Below are positions 1 through 7,584 of a stretch of DNA of 64,000 bases, piece after piece. How positions within the stretch are numbered: position 1 is the stretch's first letter; the number at the start of each line of letters is the position of its first letter. The position numbers were made by a program, and so were the translations under genes. A model generated the notes under the pieces. The model searched no databases, was not told where the DNA came from, and saw only the letters and a list, made by a program, of their open reading frames with translations. Origin of the DNA: Bradyrhizobium erythrophlei (GTDB lineage Bacteria > Pseudomonadota > Alphaproteobacteria > Rhizobiales > Xanthobacteraceae); the NCBI RefSeq assembly GCF_900129505.1, contig NZ_LT670818.1, forward strand, positions 248,001-312,000, read 5' to 3'.

Positions 1-62
1 GTGAGCGTGGCGACCGTGCCTTTGTCCGCCTTGTCGATCCTGATGGCCTTGAACGTTCCCAC
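1..62 (-). CDS. Partial MDR-family oxidoreductase (AcuI/YhdH-like), N-terminus only
   Basis: The reverse strand opens with a GTG at 62 preceded by AGGAGA about seven bases upstream. It reads V-G-T-F-K-A-I-R-I-D-K-A-D-K-G-T before running off the window edge. The stretch FKAIRIDKADKG is the usual beginning of zinc-free medium-chain NADPH-dependent reductases of the acrylyl-CoA reductase (AcuI/YhdH) type. Only about 20 codons are visible, so the assignment rests on this N-terminal signature. The rest of the gene lies outside the window. Confidence 0.6.
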   Translation of the reverse strand, partial: MGTFKAIRIDKADKGTVATL

Positions 63-112
63 CGCAAACTCTCCTGAAATTTCTGATTTGAATTTGCCGG
101 ACTTTGAACGGT

Positions 113-1363
113 CTAGGCCGGTTGCGCAACCGGGCGCGCCACCGGCGCCTCGACGATCGGCAGGTTGATCAGCGCCGACAGCACGCCGAACAGCACCGAC
201 AGCCACCAGATCGGCGTGTACGATCCGAACTTCTCGAACACCATCCCACCGAGCAGCACACCGAGGAAGCCGCCGACCTGATGGCTGACGAAGGCAAAAC
301 CGTACAGCGTCGCAAACCAGCGGGTGCCGAACATGATGGCCACCAGCGCCGAGGTCGGCGGCACCGTCGACAGCCAGGTCAGGCCGGTGATGGCGCCGAA
401 CATGATCGCGGAGAAGGTAGTTATCGGGAACGAGACGAAGGCGAGGATCGACAGCGCGCGTGTGAAATAGATCACCGACAGGATGTAACGCTTCGGCAGC
501 CGGTTCTGCAGCCAGCCGACGCTGAGCGAGCCGATGATATTGAACAGCCCGATCGCGGCGATCACCCAGCCGCCGGTTTGCGCCGGGATACCGCGGTCGA
601 CCAGATAGGCCGGCAAATGCACGGTGATGAAGGCGAGCTGAAAGCCGCAGGTGAAGAAACCGAGTATCAGCAGCACATAAGACCTGTGGCCGAACGCTTC
701 CGCCAGCGCGGTCTTGAACGACTGCTGGGCCACAGCAGTCACGTGGCCCGAAGTCGCGGGCGGCGTAGCCAGCGCGAGCGACAGCGGCACGATCAACAGC
801 ATCAGGCCAGCGAAAACCATCAACGCCGTCTGCCAGCCAAAATTGCCGATCATCGCCACGCCGAAGGGCGCGAACAGGAACTGCCCGAACGATCCGGCAG
901 CGGTGCCGGCGCCAAGCGCCAGGCCCCGCCGCTCGAGCGGCAACAGCTTGCTGAATGCGGACAGCACCAGATTGAACGAGCAGCCGGACAGGCCAAAGCC
1001 GATCAGGACGCCGGCGCCGATATTGAGCGACAAAGGCGTCGCGGCGTAGCGCATCATCACAAGGCCGCCGGCGTAGAGCACCGCGCCGACGCACATCACG
1101 CGCAACACGCCGAACCGGTCGGCGATCGCGCCGGCGACGGGCTGGCCCAGCCCCCACAATAAATTCTGCACGGCAATCGCAAGGCCGAAGACATCACGAC
1201 CCCACGAAAATTCCCGGCTCATCGGCTGGACAAAAAAGCCAACGCTCGATCGGGGTCCGAAGCTCAGCAGGGCGATCGCGCAGCCGCAGACGATGATCAC
1301 CAGCGCCGTGCGCCAGCTCCTCGCCGCGGCAGACAAACGGAGATCGCCCTCGGTGGTGGCCAT
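113..1363 (-). CDS. MFS transporter, 416 aa
   Basis: This is an inner-membrane major facilitator with about 12 hydrophobic segments. The first helix follows an N-terminal cytoplasmic stretch (MATTEGDLRLSAAARSW), and the loop after helix 2 carries the MFS-like AGAIADRFGVLR. A central hydrophilic linker (about residues 200-225) separates the two halves, and the C-terminus is short and Ala/Pro-rich. The substrate cannot be read from the sequence; the best resemblance is to the monocarboxylate/oxalate-formate-like branch. The frame stays open to 1651, but that extension is polar, not transporter-like and lacks a ribosome site, so ATG 1363 was chosen. The gene diverges from nadA, and a NadQ-like site lies about 230 bp upstream of its start. 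That distance makes co-regulation speculative. Confidence 0.88.
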   Translation of the reverse strand: MATTEGDLRLSAAARSWRTALVIIVCGCAIALLSFGPRSSVGFFVQPMSREFSWGRDVFGLAIAVQNLLWGLGQPVAGAIADRFGVLRVMCVGAVLYAGGLVMMRYAATPLSLNIGAGVLIGFGLSGCSFNLVLSAFSKLLPLERRGLALGAGTAAGSFGQFLFAPFGVAMIGNFGWQTALMVFAGLMLLIVPLSLALATPPATSGHVTAVAQQSFKTALAEAFGHRSYVLLILGFFTCGFQLAFITVHLPAYLVDRGIPAQTGGWVIAAIGLFNIIGSLSVGWLQNRLPKRYILSVIYFTRALSILAFVSFPITTFSAIMFGAITGLTWLSTVPPTSALVAIMFGTRWFATLYGFAFVSHQVGGFLGVLLGGMVFEKFGSYTPIWWLSVLFGVLSALINLPIVEAPVARPVAQPA

Positions 1364-1595
1364 GCAGATTCCCTTTGCGTTTGGACGGATCCCGGACGAG
1401 GGTCGACGGCTGCGCGAAGTGCGAAGCCCGCCGGCAAATCGGCGCTGCGGGGAAGTTAATGCATTCGCATGGAAACCCCAACCGCGATATTGGCCCCGGC
1501 TCAATCCGCATTGCAGCGTTGCAAACCTGCGCAGGTAGTGCCGCCGATTTGATCGCCCCTGAGTCTGGCAAACCCCGGGGCTGCATGCTACATCT

Positions 1596-1620
1596 GATTT
1601 GCTCGTTGTGAGTATAAGTA
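1596..1620. promoter_or_regulatory. Distal NadQ-like operator upstream of nadA
   Basis: The core TGCTC-N4-TGAGTATA matches the proximal site at 1726-1754 base for base in both half sites, with a different four-base centre. It lies about 155 bp upstream of nadA. By recollection, the alphaproteobacterial NAD repressor NadQ binds TATrCTCA/TGAGTATA-type palindromes ahead of nadABC. The regulator gene itself is not in this window. Confidence 0.55.
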
Positions 1621-1725
1621 AAGTGGGTGTGATCCGCCAAACTCGCTGCAAAGCCGCGGGTTGGTTGGGATCCAGACCACGCAGCTAAAGGAAACCGCCG
1701 GCCATCAGGCCGGATTACTCAAACG

Positions 1726-1754
1726 CTTAATATGCTCATATTGAGTATATTAAG
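1726..1754. promoter_or_regulatory. Proximal NadQ-like operator of the nadABC operon
   Basis: This is a 29-bp inverted repeat with arms CTTAATATrCTCA and TGAGyATATTAAG. The arms are complementary apart from one G/T-type mismatch pair, with a three-base AT-rich centre. It ends 20 bp before the nadA start codon, where a bound repressor would block the promoter or ribosome site. It shares its core with the site at 1596-1620, giving two sites about 132 bp apart. Confidence 0.65.
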
Positions 1755-1774
1755 CGCGCCAAGGGAGGCCTGCC

Positions 1775-2887
1775 ATGCCGATCGCTGCAATCTACGGTCC
1801 TGAAGATTTCGGCCAGCCCGCTCCAGGGCATTCCGCCGCTGTGCCGCGCAGCCGCGTCAGCCCAGCCCAGCGCGCCGGTGCGCTGCCGATGCCGTCGCTG
1901 GAATGGACGCCCGAGGTCGAGCGCTCGACCGCGCATCTCTATGAGCGGGTCAAGAACGTGATCTCGCCGATCGAGTGGCCGCTGATGGCGCCCACCATCA
2001 AGGCCATCAATGAGCTGAAGAAAACCCGCGACGCGGTCATCCTGGCGCATAATTACCAGACCCCGGAGATCTTCCATTGCGTCGCCGATATCAGGGGCGA
2101 CTCGCTGCAGCTCGCGATCGAAGCGACCAGGGTGAAGTCCGACATCATTGTGCAATGCGGCGTGCACTTCATGGCGGAGACCTCGAAGATCCTGAATCCG
2201 CACAAGACGGTGCTGATCCCTGATTCCCGCGCCGGCTGCTCGCTGGCCTCGAGCATCACCGGCGCCGATGTGCGGCTGTTGCGCGAACGTTTTCCGGGCG
2301 TGCCCGTGGTGGCCTATGTCAACACCTCGGCCGAGGTGAAGGCGGAGGTCGACATCTGCTGCACCTCGTCCAACGCCGTGCAGGTGGTCGAGAGCCTCAA
2401 CGCGCCGACGGTGATCTTCCTGCCGGATCAGTACCTGGCGAGATATGTCGCGTCGAAAACCGACGTGAAGATCATCGCCTGGAAGGGCGCCTGCGAGGTG
2501 CACGAACGTTTTACGGGCGACGAGCTGCGCGCGTATCGCGAGGCCGATCCGACGGTGCAGATCATCGCGCATCCGGAATGCCCGCCCGACGTGTTGGCGG
2601 AGGCCGATTTCACCGGCTCGACCGCGCACATGATCGACTGGGTCCGCAACAGGCGTCCGAAGCGCCTAGTGATGATCACCGAGTGCTCGATGGCCGACAA
2701 TGTGCGGGCCGAACTGCCCGACATCGAGATGGTGCAGCCGTGCAATCTGTGCCCGCACATGAAGCGCATCACGCTGCCGAAGATTTTGGACAGCCTGCTC
2801 ACGCTCCGTGAGGAAGTCAGTATCGATCCCCTGATCGCCGAGAAAGCGCGGCGTTCGGTGGAGCGCATGATCAACCTGAAGAATTGA
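1775..2887 (+). CDS. nadA: Quinolinate synthase NadA, 370 aa
   Basis: NadA condenses iminoaspartate with dihydroxyacetone phosphate to quinolinate using an oxygen-sensitive [4Fe-4S] cluster. The three family cysteine positions are visible: C128 ([11 protein letters not shown]), C240 (GACEVHERF) and C323 in [14 protein letters not shown], where C326 is an extra cysteine. The substrate-binding stretch [11 protein letters not shown] is near residue 90. The ATG at 1775 has a strong GGGAGG eight bases upstream. The protein carries about 40 residues more at the N-terminus than E. coli NadA. It is the first gene of nadABC, behind two NadQ-like palindromes. Confidence 0.97.
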   Translation: MPIAAIYGPEDFGQPAPGHSAAVPRSRVSPAQRAGALPMPSLEWTPEVERSTAHLYERVKNVISPIEWPLMAPTIKAINELKKTRDAVILAHNYQTPEIFHCVADIRGDSLQLAIEATRVKSDIIVQCGVHFMAETSKILNPHKTVLIPDSRAGCSLASSITGADVRLLRERFPGVPVVAYVNTSAEVKAEVDICCTSSNAVQVVESLNAPTVIFLPDQYLARYVASKTDVKIIAWKGACEVHERFTGDELRAYREADPTVQIIAHPECPPDVLAEADFTGSTAHMIDWVRNRRPKRLVMITECSMADNVRAELPDIEMVQPCNLCPHMKRITLPKILDSLLTLREEVSIDPLIAEKARRSVERMINLKN

Positions 2888-2893
2888 GGGACT

Positions 2894-3030
2894 GTCGTCC
2901 CCGCCAGGCGCGGCGTGAGCCGAGACCATATTCCGCGGCCTTCGTTTTGGGAAAGATCGAATAAACAGCAGCGCATCTGTGACTATGGGTCCCCGCTCCC
3001 GTGCGCAATCGCGCACTAGGCGGGGACGAC
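2894..3030. repeat. Palindromic intergenic repeat between nadA and nadB
   Basis: The block opens with GTCGTCCCCGCC and closes with its reverse complement GGCGGGGACGAC. Internal inverted segments include GGGTCCCCGCTCC and the hairpin GTGCGCAATCGCGCAC. It fills almost the whole nadA-nadB gap. From memory, similar 'actatgggtccccgctcccg' blocks are dispersed in Bradyrhizobium genomes. In the transcript it would fold into a long hairpin upstream of nadB. Confidence 0.65.
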
Positions 3031-3048
3031 GAAGAGCGAGGATCCGAT

Positions 3049-4653
3049 ATGAATAACCAACCTCACGACCTCACCCGCAAAACCGATCACGTCGTCATCG
3101 TCGGCGGCGGCCTCGCCGGATTGTTCTGCGCGTTGAAACTCGCGCCGCGCCTGGTCACCGTCATTTCCGCAGCACCTCTGGGCCAGGGCGCCTCGACAGC
3201 GTGGGCACAAGGCGGCATCGCCGCCGCGGTCGCCGAGGGCGACAGCGCGGAGGCGCACGCAGCCGACACGGTCGCAGCCGGCGCGGGCCTGGTTGACGAG
3301 ACGATCGCACTTGGAATCGCCCGCGAAGCCGGCGCCCGTATCCACGACCTCCTGCGCTACGGCGTGCCCTTCGATCGCGACCTCGAAGGCAGGCTCGCGG
3401 TCGGACGCGAAGCCGCGCATTCCGCGCGGCGCATCGTCCATGTGCGCGGCGACATGGCGGGCCAGGCGATCATATCGGCGCTGGCGGACGCGGTACGCGG
3501 CACGCCCTCGATCCGCGTGATCGAAGGCTACGCCGCCGAAGCGCTGTTGACCGAGGACAACGCGGTCACCGGGCTGCAACTGCGGAAGGTCGGCGACGCC
3601 GGCGCAAGACCCGTAATCATCGCATCGCGCACGGTGGTGCTGGCAACCGGCGGCATCGGGCACCTCTATGCCGTGACCACCAATCCGGCCGAGGCCAGTG
3701 GATCGGGGCTTGCGATCGCCGCGCGTGCCGGCGCGGTCATCGCCGATCCGGAATTCGTGCAGTTTCATCCGACCGCGATCATGGCCGGCCGCGATCCGGC
3801 GCCGCTGGCCACCGAAGCCTTGCGCGGCGAAGGCGCGACGCTGATCAACGACAAGGGCGAACGCTTCATGCTGGCACGGCATGAGTTCGCTGAACTGGCG
3901 CCGCGCGATGTCGTGGCGCGCGGCGTGTTCGCCGAAATCGCCGCCGGCCGCAGCGCATTCCTCGACGCGCGCGCAGCGCTGGGCCCGCGCTTTGCCAAAA
4001 AATTTCCGACCGTTTATGCGAGCTGCATCGCCGCCGGCATCGATCCGGCCAGACAGCCGATCCCGGTGGCGCCCGCCGCGCATTATCACATGGGCGGCAT
4101 CGCGGTCGATGCGCATGGCCGCAGCTCGCTCAGGGGATTGTGGGCTGGCGGCGAAGTGTCGTCGACCGGCGCGCATGGCGCCAACCGGCTGGCGTCGAAC
4201 TCGCTGCTCGAAGCCGTGGTCTATGCCGCGCGCATCGCCGAAGACATCGACGGCAGCAGCATTGCCTCGCTTGGCCGCTTGGCGACGCCGATAGAGCTGC
4301 GAAATTGCGCGTTCTCTGCGGCGTCGGAAGCCGGGCTGCGCGCGATGATGACCTCGCATGTCGGCGTGATCCGCGATGGCGAACGTCTCGCCGAAGCCGT
4401 GCGGACGTTTGCGGCCATCGAACGGGATGCCGACAATGTCGCGCTGCGCAACATGGCCACGACCGCGCTGCTGGTCGCGGCCTCGGCTTGGGCGCGGCGC
4501 GAAAGCCGTGGCGCGCAATACCGCATCGATTATCCGGCCGAGCGGCCGCAGCTCAAGCATCGCACCCGGACCACGCTAACAGCGGCACGCGAGATCGCGG
4601 CCTCGCTTTCCGCCCGCGCCGAGCTTCGCGCACCGCAACCGATGACCGCCTGA
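3049..4653 (+). CDS. nadB: L-aspartate oxidase NadB, 534 aa
   Basis: This is an FAD enzyme oxidising L-aspartate to iminoaspartate, the NadA co-substrate. The dinucleotide-binding GGGLAGL sits at about residues 18-24, followed by the family signature [14 protein letters not shown]. Further conserved blocks are [22 protein letters not shown], the active-site stretch [11 protein letters not shown] near 290, HYHMGGI near 345 and [13 protein letters not shown] near 377. Length is normal for the family. ATG 3049 was preferred over an upstream GTG at 3001 because that GTG lies inside the palindromic repeat and GCGAGG precedes 3049. nadC follows within 17 bases, so the genes are co-transcribed. Confidence 0.97.
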   Translation: MNNQPHDLTRKTDHVVIVGGGLAGLFCALKLAPRLVTVISAAPLGQGASTAWAQGGIAAAVAEGDSAEAHAADTVAAGAGLVDETIALGIAREAGARIHDLLRYGVPFDRDLEGRLAVGREAAHSARRIVHVRGDMAGQAIISALADAVRGTPSIRVIEGYAAEALLTEDNAVTGLQLRKVGDAGARPVIIASRTVVLATGGIGHLYAVTTNPAEASGSGLAIAARAGAVIADPEFVQFHPTAIMAGRDPAPLATEALRGEGATLINDKGERFMLARHEFAELAPRDVVARGVFAEIAAGRSAFLDARAALGPRFAKKFPTVYASCIAAGIDPARQPIPVAPAAHYHMGGIAVDAHGRSSLRGLWAGGEVSSTGAHGANRLASNSLLEAVVYAARIAEDIDGSSIASLGRLATPIELRNCAFSAASEAGLRAMMTSHVGVIRDGERLAEAVRTFAAIERDADNVALRNMATTALLVAASAWARRESRGAQYRIDYPAERPQLKHRTRTTLTAAREIAASLSARAELRAPQPMTA

Positions 4654-4669
4654 AATGGAGACTCCCATC

Positions 4670-5548
4670 GTGACCACACCCGCCTCGCTGTTGCACCCGG
4701 ATGCGTTTCTGTCGCCGCTCGCCATCGACGAGGCCGTGCAGCGCGCGCTCGAGGAGGATCTGGGCCGCGCCGGAGACATTACGTCGATGGCCACCATTCC
4801 CGAGACGGCCCCTGCCCGCGCCGTCCTGGTAGCGCGGCAGGCCGGCGTCATCGCCGGATTGCCGCTGGGGGTCGCGACGTTTCAAAAGCTGTCGCCGCAT
4901 CTTCATATAGAGGCGCATTACCGCGACGGCGCGACCGTCGCCGCCGGGGTGCAGGTGCTGACGATTTCGGGCCCCGCGCGCGCCGTGCTGGGCGGCGAGC
5001 GCACCGCGCTGAATTTCATCGGCCGGCTGTCCGGCGTCGCCACCCTCACGTCGGATTATGTGCGTCACACCGCCGGCACCGGGATGCGCATCTGCTGCAC
5101 CCGCAAAACCACCCCGGGCCTGCGCGCGCTCGAAAAATACGCGGTGCGCTGCGGCGGCGGCTTCAATCACCGTTTCGGACTAGACGATGCCATTCTGATC
5201 AAGGACAACCATATCGCGGTTGCCGGCGGCATCCGCCCGGTACTGGAACGCGCCCGCGCCCATATCGGCCATCTGGTCAAGGTCGAGATCGAGGTCGACA
5301 CTTTGAAGCAGCTGCGCGAAGTGCTCGACAGCGGCCTCGCCGACGTGGTGCTGCTCGACAATATGGATATCGCCGAATTGACCGAAGCGGTGAAGCTGAC
5401 GAGAGGGCGCGTGGTGCTGGAGGCTTCCGGCGGCGTCACCCAGGATTCGATCGCCGGGATCGCCGCCACCGGCGTCGATTATGCCTCGGCCGGCGCGCTG
5501 ACGCATTCGGCGCCAAATTTCGACGTCGCGCTGGACATCGATGCGTGA
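4670..5548 (+). CDS. nadC: Nicotinate-nucleotide pyrophosphorylase NadC, 292 aa
   Basis: NadC converts quinolinate and PRPP to nicotinate mononucleotide, CO2 and pyrophosphate, the last step unique to de novo NAD synthesis. The conserved core [16 protein letters not shown] begins near residue 144, followed by CGGG, FNHR and KDNHI near 178, with the TIM-barrel DVVLLDNMD later. The GTG start at 4670 has GGAG nine bases upstream. An in-frame ATG at 4655, directly after the nadB stop, lacks a ribosome site and would add five residues. Confidence 0.96.
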   Translation: MTTPASLLHPDAFLSPLAIDEAVQRALEEDLGRAGDITSMATIPETAPARAVLVARQAGVIAGLPLGVATFQKLSPHLHIEAHYRDGATVAAGVQVLTISGPARAVLGGERTALNFIGRLSGVATLTSDYVRHTAGTGMRICCTRKTTPGLRALEKYAVRCGGGFNHRFGLDDAILIKDNHIAVAGGIRPVLERARAHIGHLVKVEIEVDTLKQLREVLDSGLADVVLLDNMDIAELTEAVKLTRGRVVLEASGGVTQDSIAGIAATGVDYASAGALTHSAPNFDVALDIDA

Positions 5549-5576
5549 CCTGCTCTTGGATGCGGATCCACAATGG

Positions 5577-5677
5577 TCGTCATACCCCGCGCGTGCGGGG
5601 TATCCAGTACGCCGCGGCTTCACGGCTTCATCACTGACGTCTCTGGAATACTGGATCACCCGCAGGCGGGTGATGAC
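5577..5677. repeat. Dispersed palindromic repeat, family A (copy 1)
   Basis: The arms are GTCATACCCCGCG/CGGGGTATCCAGTACGCCGCGGC and CTGGAATACTGGATCACCCGC/GCGGGTGATGAC, joined by a short variable stretch containing ATCACTGACGTCT. Near-identical blocks occur at 42781-42881, with diverged relatives at 51504-51638 and 59141-59284. It lies between the convergent nadC and cell wall hydrolase genes. Confidence 0.85.
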
Positions 5678-5686
5678 GGCGGTGAG

Positions 5687-7150
5687 CTACCTTCGCACCG
5701 TCGTCTCGGATATTTCCGCCGAGCTCTTCGCCTCTTCCGCGAGCTCTGCGGAAATTGCCGCGGTCTGCTTCGGTGTTCCCCAGCTCGGCGCATCGCTGCC
5801 GTCGCCCCAGGCGCGCGGGCGGTAGAAGGTGTGCACGCCGAACTTGTACATCTTCTTCATTTCGCTGACCCAGGACGGGTGCACCCAATAGGCGTGGTAG
5901 TGGGTCGATTTCGCCACTTCCGGCAACCAGAGCTGGCCGTCGAGCATCGCCTTGGCGATCTTTTTGGCGCGGTCCCACATGTCGGGTTCGCGCACGACGT
6001 CGGCGACGTTGTCGCAGGCGAAGGTGAACTGGCAGGCGTAGTGCCTGTGCTTGTTCTGGTAGACCACGCCGCACACCGTGTTCGGATAGAAGCCGGAGAA
6101 GGTGCGGTTCATCACCACCTGGGCCACCGCGATCTGACCGCGCACGGCTTCGCCGCGGGCCTCGAAATAGACGGCTTCGGCGAGGCACTTCTCGGACTTG
6201 GCGCGTGATTTCTCGTCCAGCAGGCCGAGACGTTCGGCCGGCGTCTTGGCCTGCTGATTGTCGGAATTGACCTCGCCCTTGGGGGCGACGCTCTCGCCGC
6301 TCTCGCCGAGCTTGGCGGCTTCGTCCGCGACGGGCGGCAGCGACGTCATCACCTTCATGTCGGGATCGGGCAGTCTCGTCACGATCGACGGTTCCTCGCC
6401 GGGCCGCCAGCGCTCGATGTTTTCTGCCGGAGCGCCGAGCGAGGCGCTTCCGAAGAACAGGCTTGCGGTTTTCACCGAAAAACCGTCGCGCGAGGGTGCC
6501 GCTTCCAGCGCAAGCGGCGAGGCATCGGGTGCGGCCTTCAGATCGTCGAGCGGCTGGGACTCCAGCGACATCGAAACATCGTATTGCGCGAGCGGCGGCG
6601 CGCTCAGCGCTTCCTGGAGTTCGGGATCGAGCGGCGCCTTTGCGACAGGCGGCGCGGCGTCGGCGGTTTTCGCGCCTCTGACCGAAGCGTTCGAGGTCGC
6701 GGGATTCTCCAGCGAGGGTGCGGCATCGGCCGGCGCCGGCGCCTGCAGCGGAGCGATGACCAGGCGATCGCCCTTCAGCGTGCGATCGACCTTGGGGAAA
6801 TCCGCAGCCTGATAGCGCGGCGGCGTCACCACGATCGGGTTGCGCGTCACTGAGCCGGTGATGTCGATGCCCTGGTTGTTGAGGCTGGCCAGCACAAAGC
6901 TCGCCGGATGCGGAATCGAGGTTCCGATCGGACGGCCGAAAGAGTAGGTGGCGAGCTGGATATTGCTGGCGGCGGAGAACACCCGCGTCTGCCAGCGTTC
7001 TGCGACGCCCGGCTGGCGAGCCAGCAGCGAGGCTATGTCCTGATATCCAATCTCGTTCGGCAGCAATGCGAAGACGCAGAGGCCGATTCCGAAGGACGCG
7101 AACCGCGCGCCCTTCGGCCGGTTACGCAACACTGACATCGATACGCTCAC
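5687..7150 (-). CDS. SleB-type cell wall hydrolase, 487 aa
   Basis: The C-terminal third (about residues 315-460) is a hydrolase_2/SleB domain, recognisable from [40 protein letters not shown] and [12 protein letters not shown]. The Glu of FEARGE is the expected catalytic acid. Family members cleave peptidoglycan glycan strands. The N-terminus has one hydrophobic segment after basic residues, consistent with a membrane anchor or signal peptide. The long middle (about 60-310) is low-complexity, Ala/Pro/Ser-rich and probably disordered. A second Met four codons in (7138) is an equally possible start. It points at nadC and is unrelated to it by function. Confidence 0.88.
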   Translation of the reverse strand: MSVSMSVLRNRPKGARFASFGIGLCVFALLPNEIGYQDIASLLARQPGVAERWQTRVFSAASNIQLATYSFGRPIGTSIPHPASFVLASLNNQGIDITGSVTRNPIVVTPPRYQAADFPKVDRTLKGDRLVIAPLQAPAPADAAPSLENPATSNASVRGAKTADAAPPVAKAPLDPELQEALSAPPLAQYDVSMSLESQPLDDLKAAPDASPLALEAAPSRDGFSVKTASLFFGSASLGAPAENIERWRPGEEPSIVTRLPDPDMKVMTSLPPVADEAAKLGESGESVAPKGEVNSDNQQAKTPAERLGLLDEKSRAKSEKCLAEAVYFEARGEAVRGQIAVAQVVMNRTFSGFYPNTVCGVVYQNKHRHYACQFTFACDNVADVVREPDMWDRAKKIAKAMLDGQLWLPEVAKSTHYHAYWVHPSWVSEMKKMYKFGVHTFYRPRAWGDGSDAPSWGTPKQTAAISAELAEEAKSSAEISETTVRR

Positions 7151-7410
7151 GCAACGCTTACACTGATCGAACTTCAGTACATCCGTGCAATTCGATCTTT
7201 TTTGTTGGTATCGAATTTAGGTTGCCGGGGAGTTAACCGGCGTTGCCCGCGCGATACAGGCAAGCGATTGCTGCGATGGGCGCGACCACATCGAAAATGT
7301 TGGTAAACAGCGGCTCGATCGAATTGGTAAATATCCGGTCAACGAAAATGGTGAAGGAATTTCTCCGCGCCATGCGGATTCGTTGGTCCGGGTTCCATTT
7401 GCCAATGGCC

Positions 7411-7529
7411 GTCATTGCGAGCCAACGGGTCGCGCGACTGCGCGCCCGATGACAGGCTCCGCGAAGCAATCCATCGCGCGGCAAAAAGAAAGCTGGATTG
7501 CTTCGTCGCTGCGCTCCTCGCAATGACGG
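7411..7529. repeat. Dispersed repeat, family B (copy 1)
   Basis: It begins GTCATTGCGAGC and ends with the reverse complement GCTCCTCGCAATGAC. Inside are the paired motifs GCAATCCA and TGGATTGC, plus GATGACAGGCTCC. Relatives lie at 14532-14643 and 42941-43018. The rest of the gap 7151-7584 shows no supported gene; the short ORFs there do not look protein-like. Confidence 0.85.
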
Positions 7530-7584
7530 CTAGTCAGTCATGTCCCGACATGACGCCGTTCCAAATCGCTGCGCTGCGAAGACC

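Noticed and set aside
1364..1651. N-terminal extension of the MFS frame (longest form 512 aa)
   Set aside because: The added residues are polar, Arg/Ser-rich and unlike a transporter N-terminus. The distal NadQ-like operator lies inside this region, and ATG 1363 gives a normal family length.
3016..4560. Long reverse-strand frame opposite nadB
   Set aside because: It is an Arg/His-rich shadow frame produced by high GC3 of nadB, with no domain and no ribosome site.
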